From positions 1 to 6,418 of the forward strand of contig CALCRD010000431.1 in the NCBI GenBank assembly GCA_937894355.1: a DNA stretch of 6,418 nt, read 5' to 3'. This DNA comes from an uncultured Bacillus sp. (GTDB lineage: Bacteria; Bacillota; Bacilli; Bacillales; Cytobacillaceae). The notes under the pieces are model-generated. The model made no database searches and was not told where the DNA came from. It saw nothing but the letters and a program-made list of their open reading frames with translations. Positions within the stretch are counted from its first letter, which is position 1, and the number at the start of each line of letters is the position of its first letter. Made by a program: the position numbers and the translations under genes. Positions 6,303 to 6,418 of the stretch are shown here, piece by piece.

Positions 6303-6418
6303 CTTGTTATAAATTTCTGTTTTTTGGTGATTGGGCCTACTAATCAGTGATGCTGAAATAATAAGGCTCTTTTCTCAAACATTGTTGCTTTTTAAGATGA
6401 GAATGAAGTGATTTGACA

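Overview
The window looks like chromosomal DNA from a low-GC Gram-positive bacterium, most likely a Bacillus or close Bacillaceae relative. Supporting signs are the AT-rich composition, strong AAGGAG-type ribosome binding sites, sigma-A-like promoters, a PepF-type oligoendopeptidase and a nitroreductase of the kind seen in bacilli. It reads as an ordinary housekeeping and accessory region, with no phage, transposon, CRISPR, rRNA or tRNA.

Four confident genes lie on the minus strand. In transcription order (right to left) they are: an EamA/DMT-type ten-helix membrane transporter (5138-5977); a 767-residue nuclease-helicase joining an N-terminal RecB/Cas4-like PD-(D/E)XK domain to an XPD/DinG-type iron-sulfur helicase (2708-5011); a compact nitroreductase whose real start is probably 2610 rather than the longer frame's 2652 (2125-2610); and an M3-family oligoendopeptidase F (63-1847). 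One small plus-strand frame (1998-2117) has a near-perfect Shine-Dalgarno sequence and a TTG start. It would encode a 39-residue, strongly cationic peptide. It sits between the pepF promoter and the nitroreductase stop codon, converging on the nitroreductase.

The genes do not form an obvious pathway. The helicase has its own promoter, with an extended -10 (TGCTATAAT) and, at the expected transcription start, a 12/14 match to the Gram-positive LexA/DinR operator. That points to SOS-type control of a DNA-repair nuclease-helicase and is the most interesting observation here. The nitroreductase follows the helicase after 97 nt with no clear promoter or terminator between them, so it may be co-transcribed.

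The edges hold less. The first ~50 bases resemble the end of a dispersed GC-rich repeat that I recall from Bacillus genomes. The right 440 bases (5978-6418) contain no convincing gene but do hold a clear bidirectional rho-independent terminator (6273-6302), which probably ends a leftward gene lying beyond the window.
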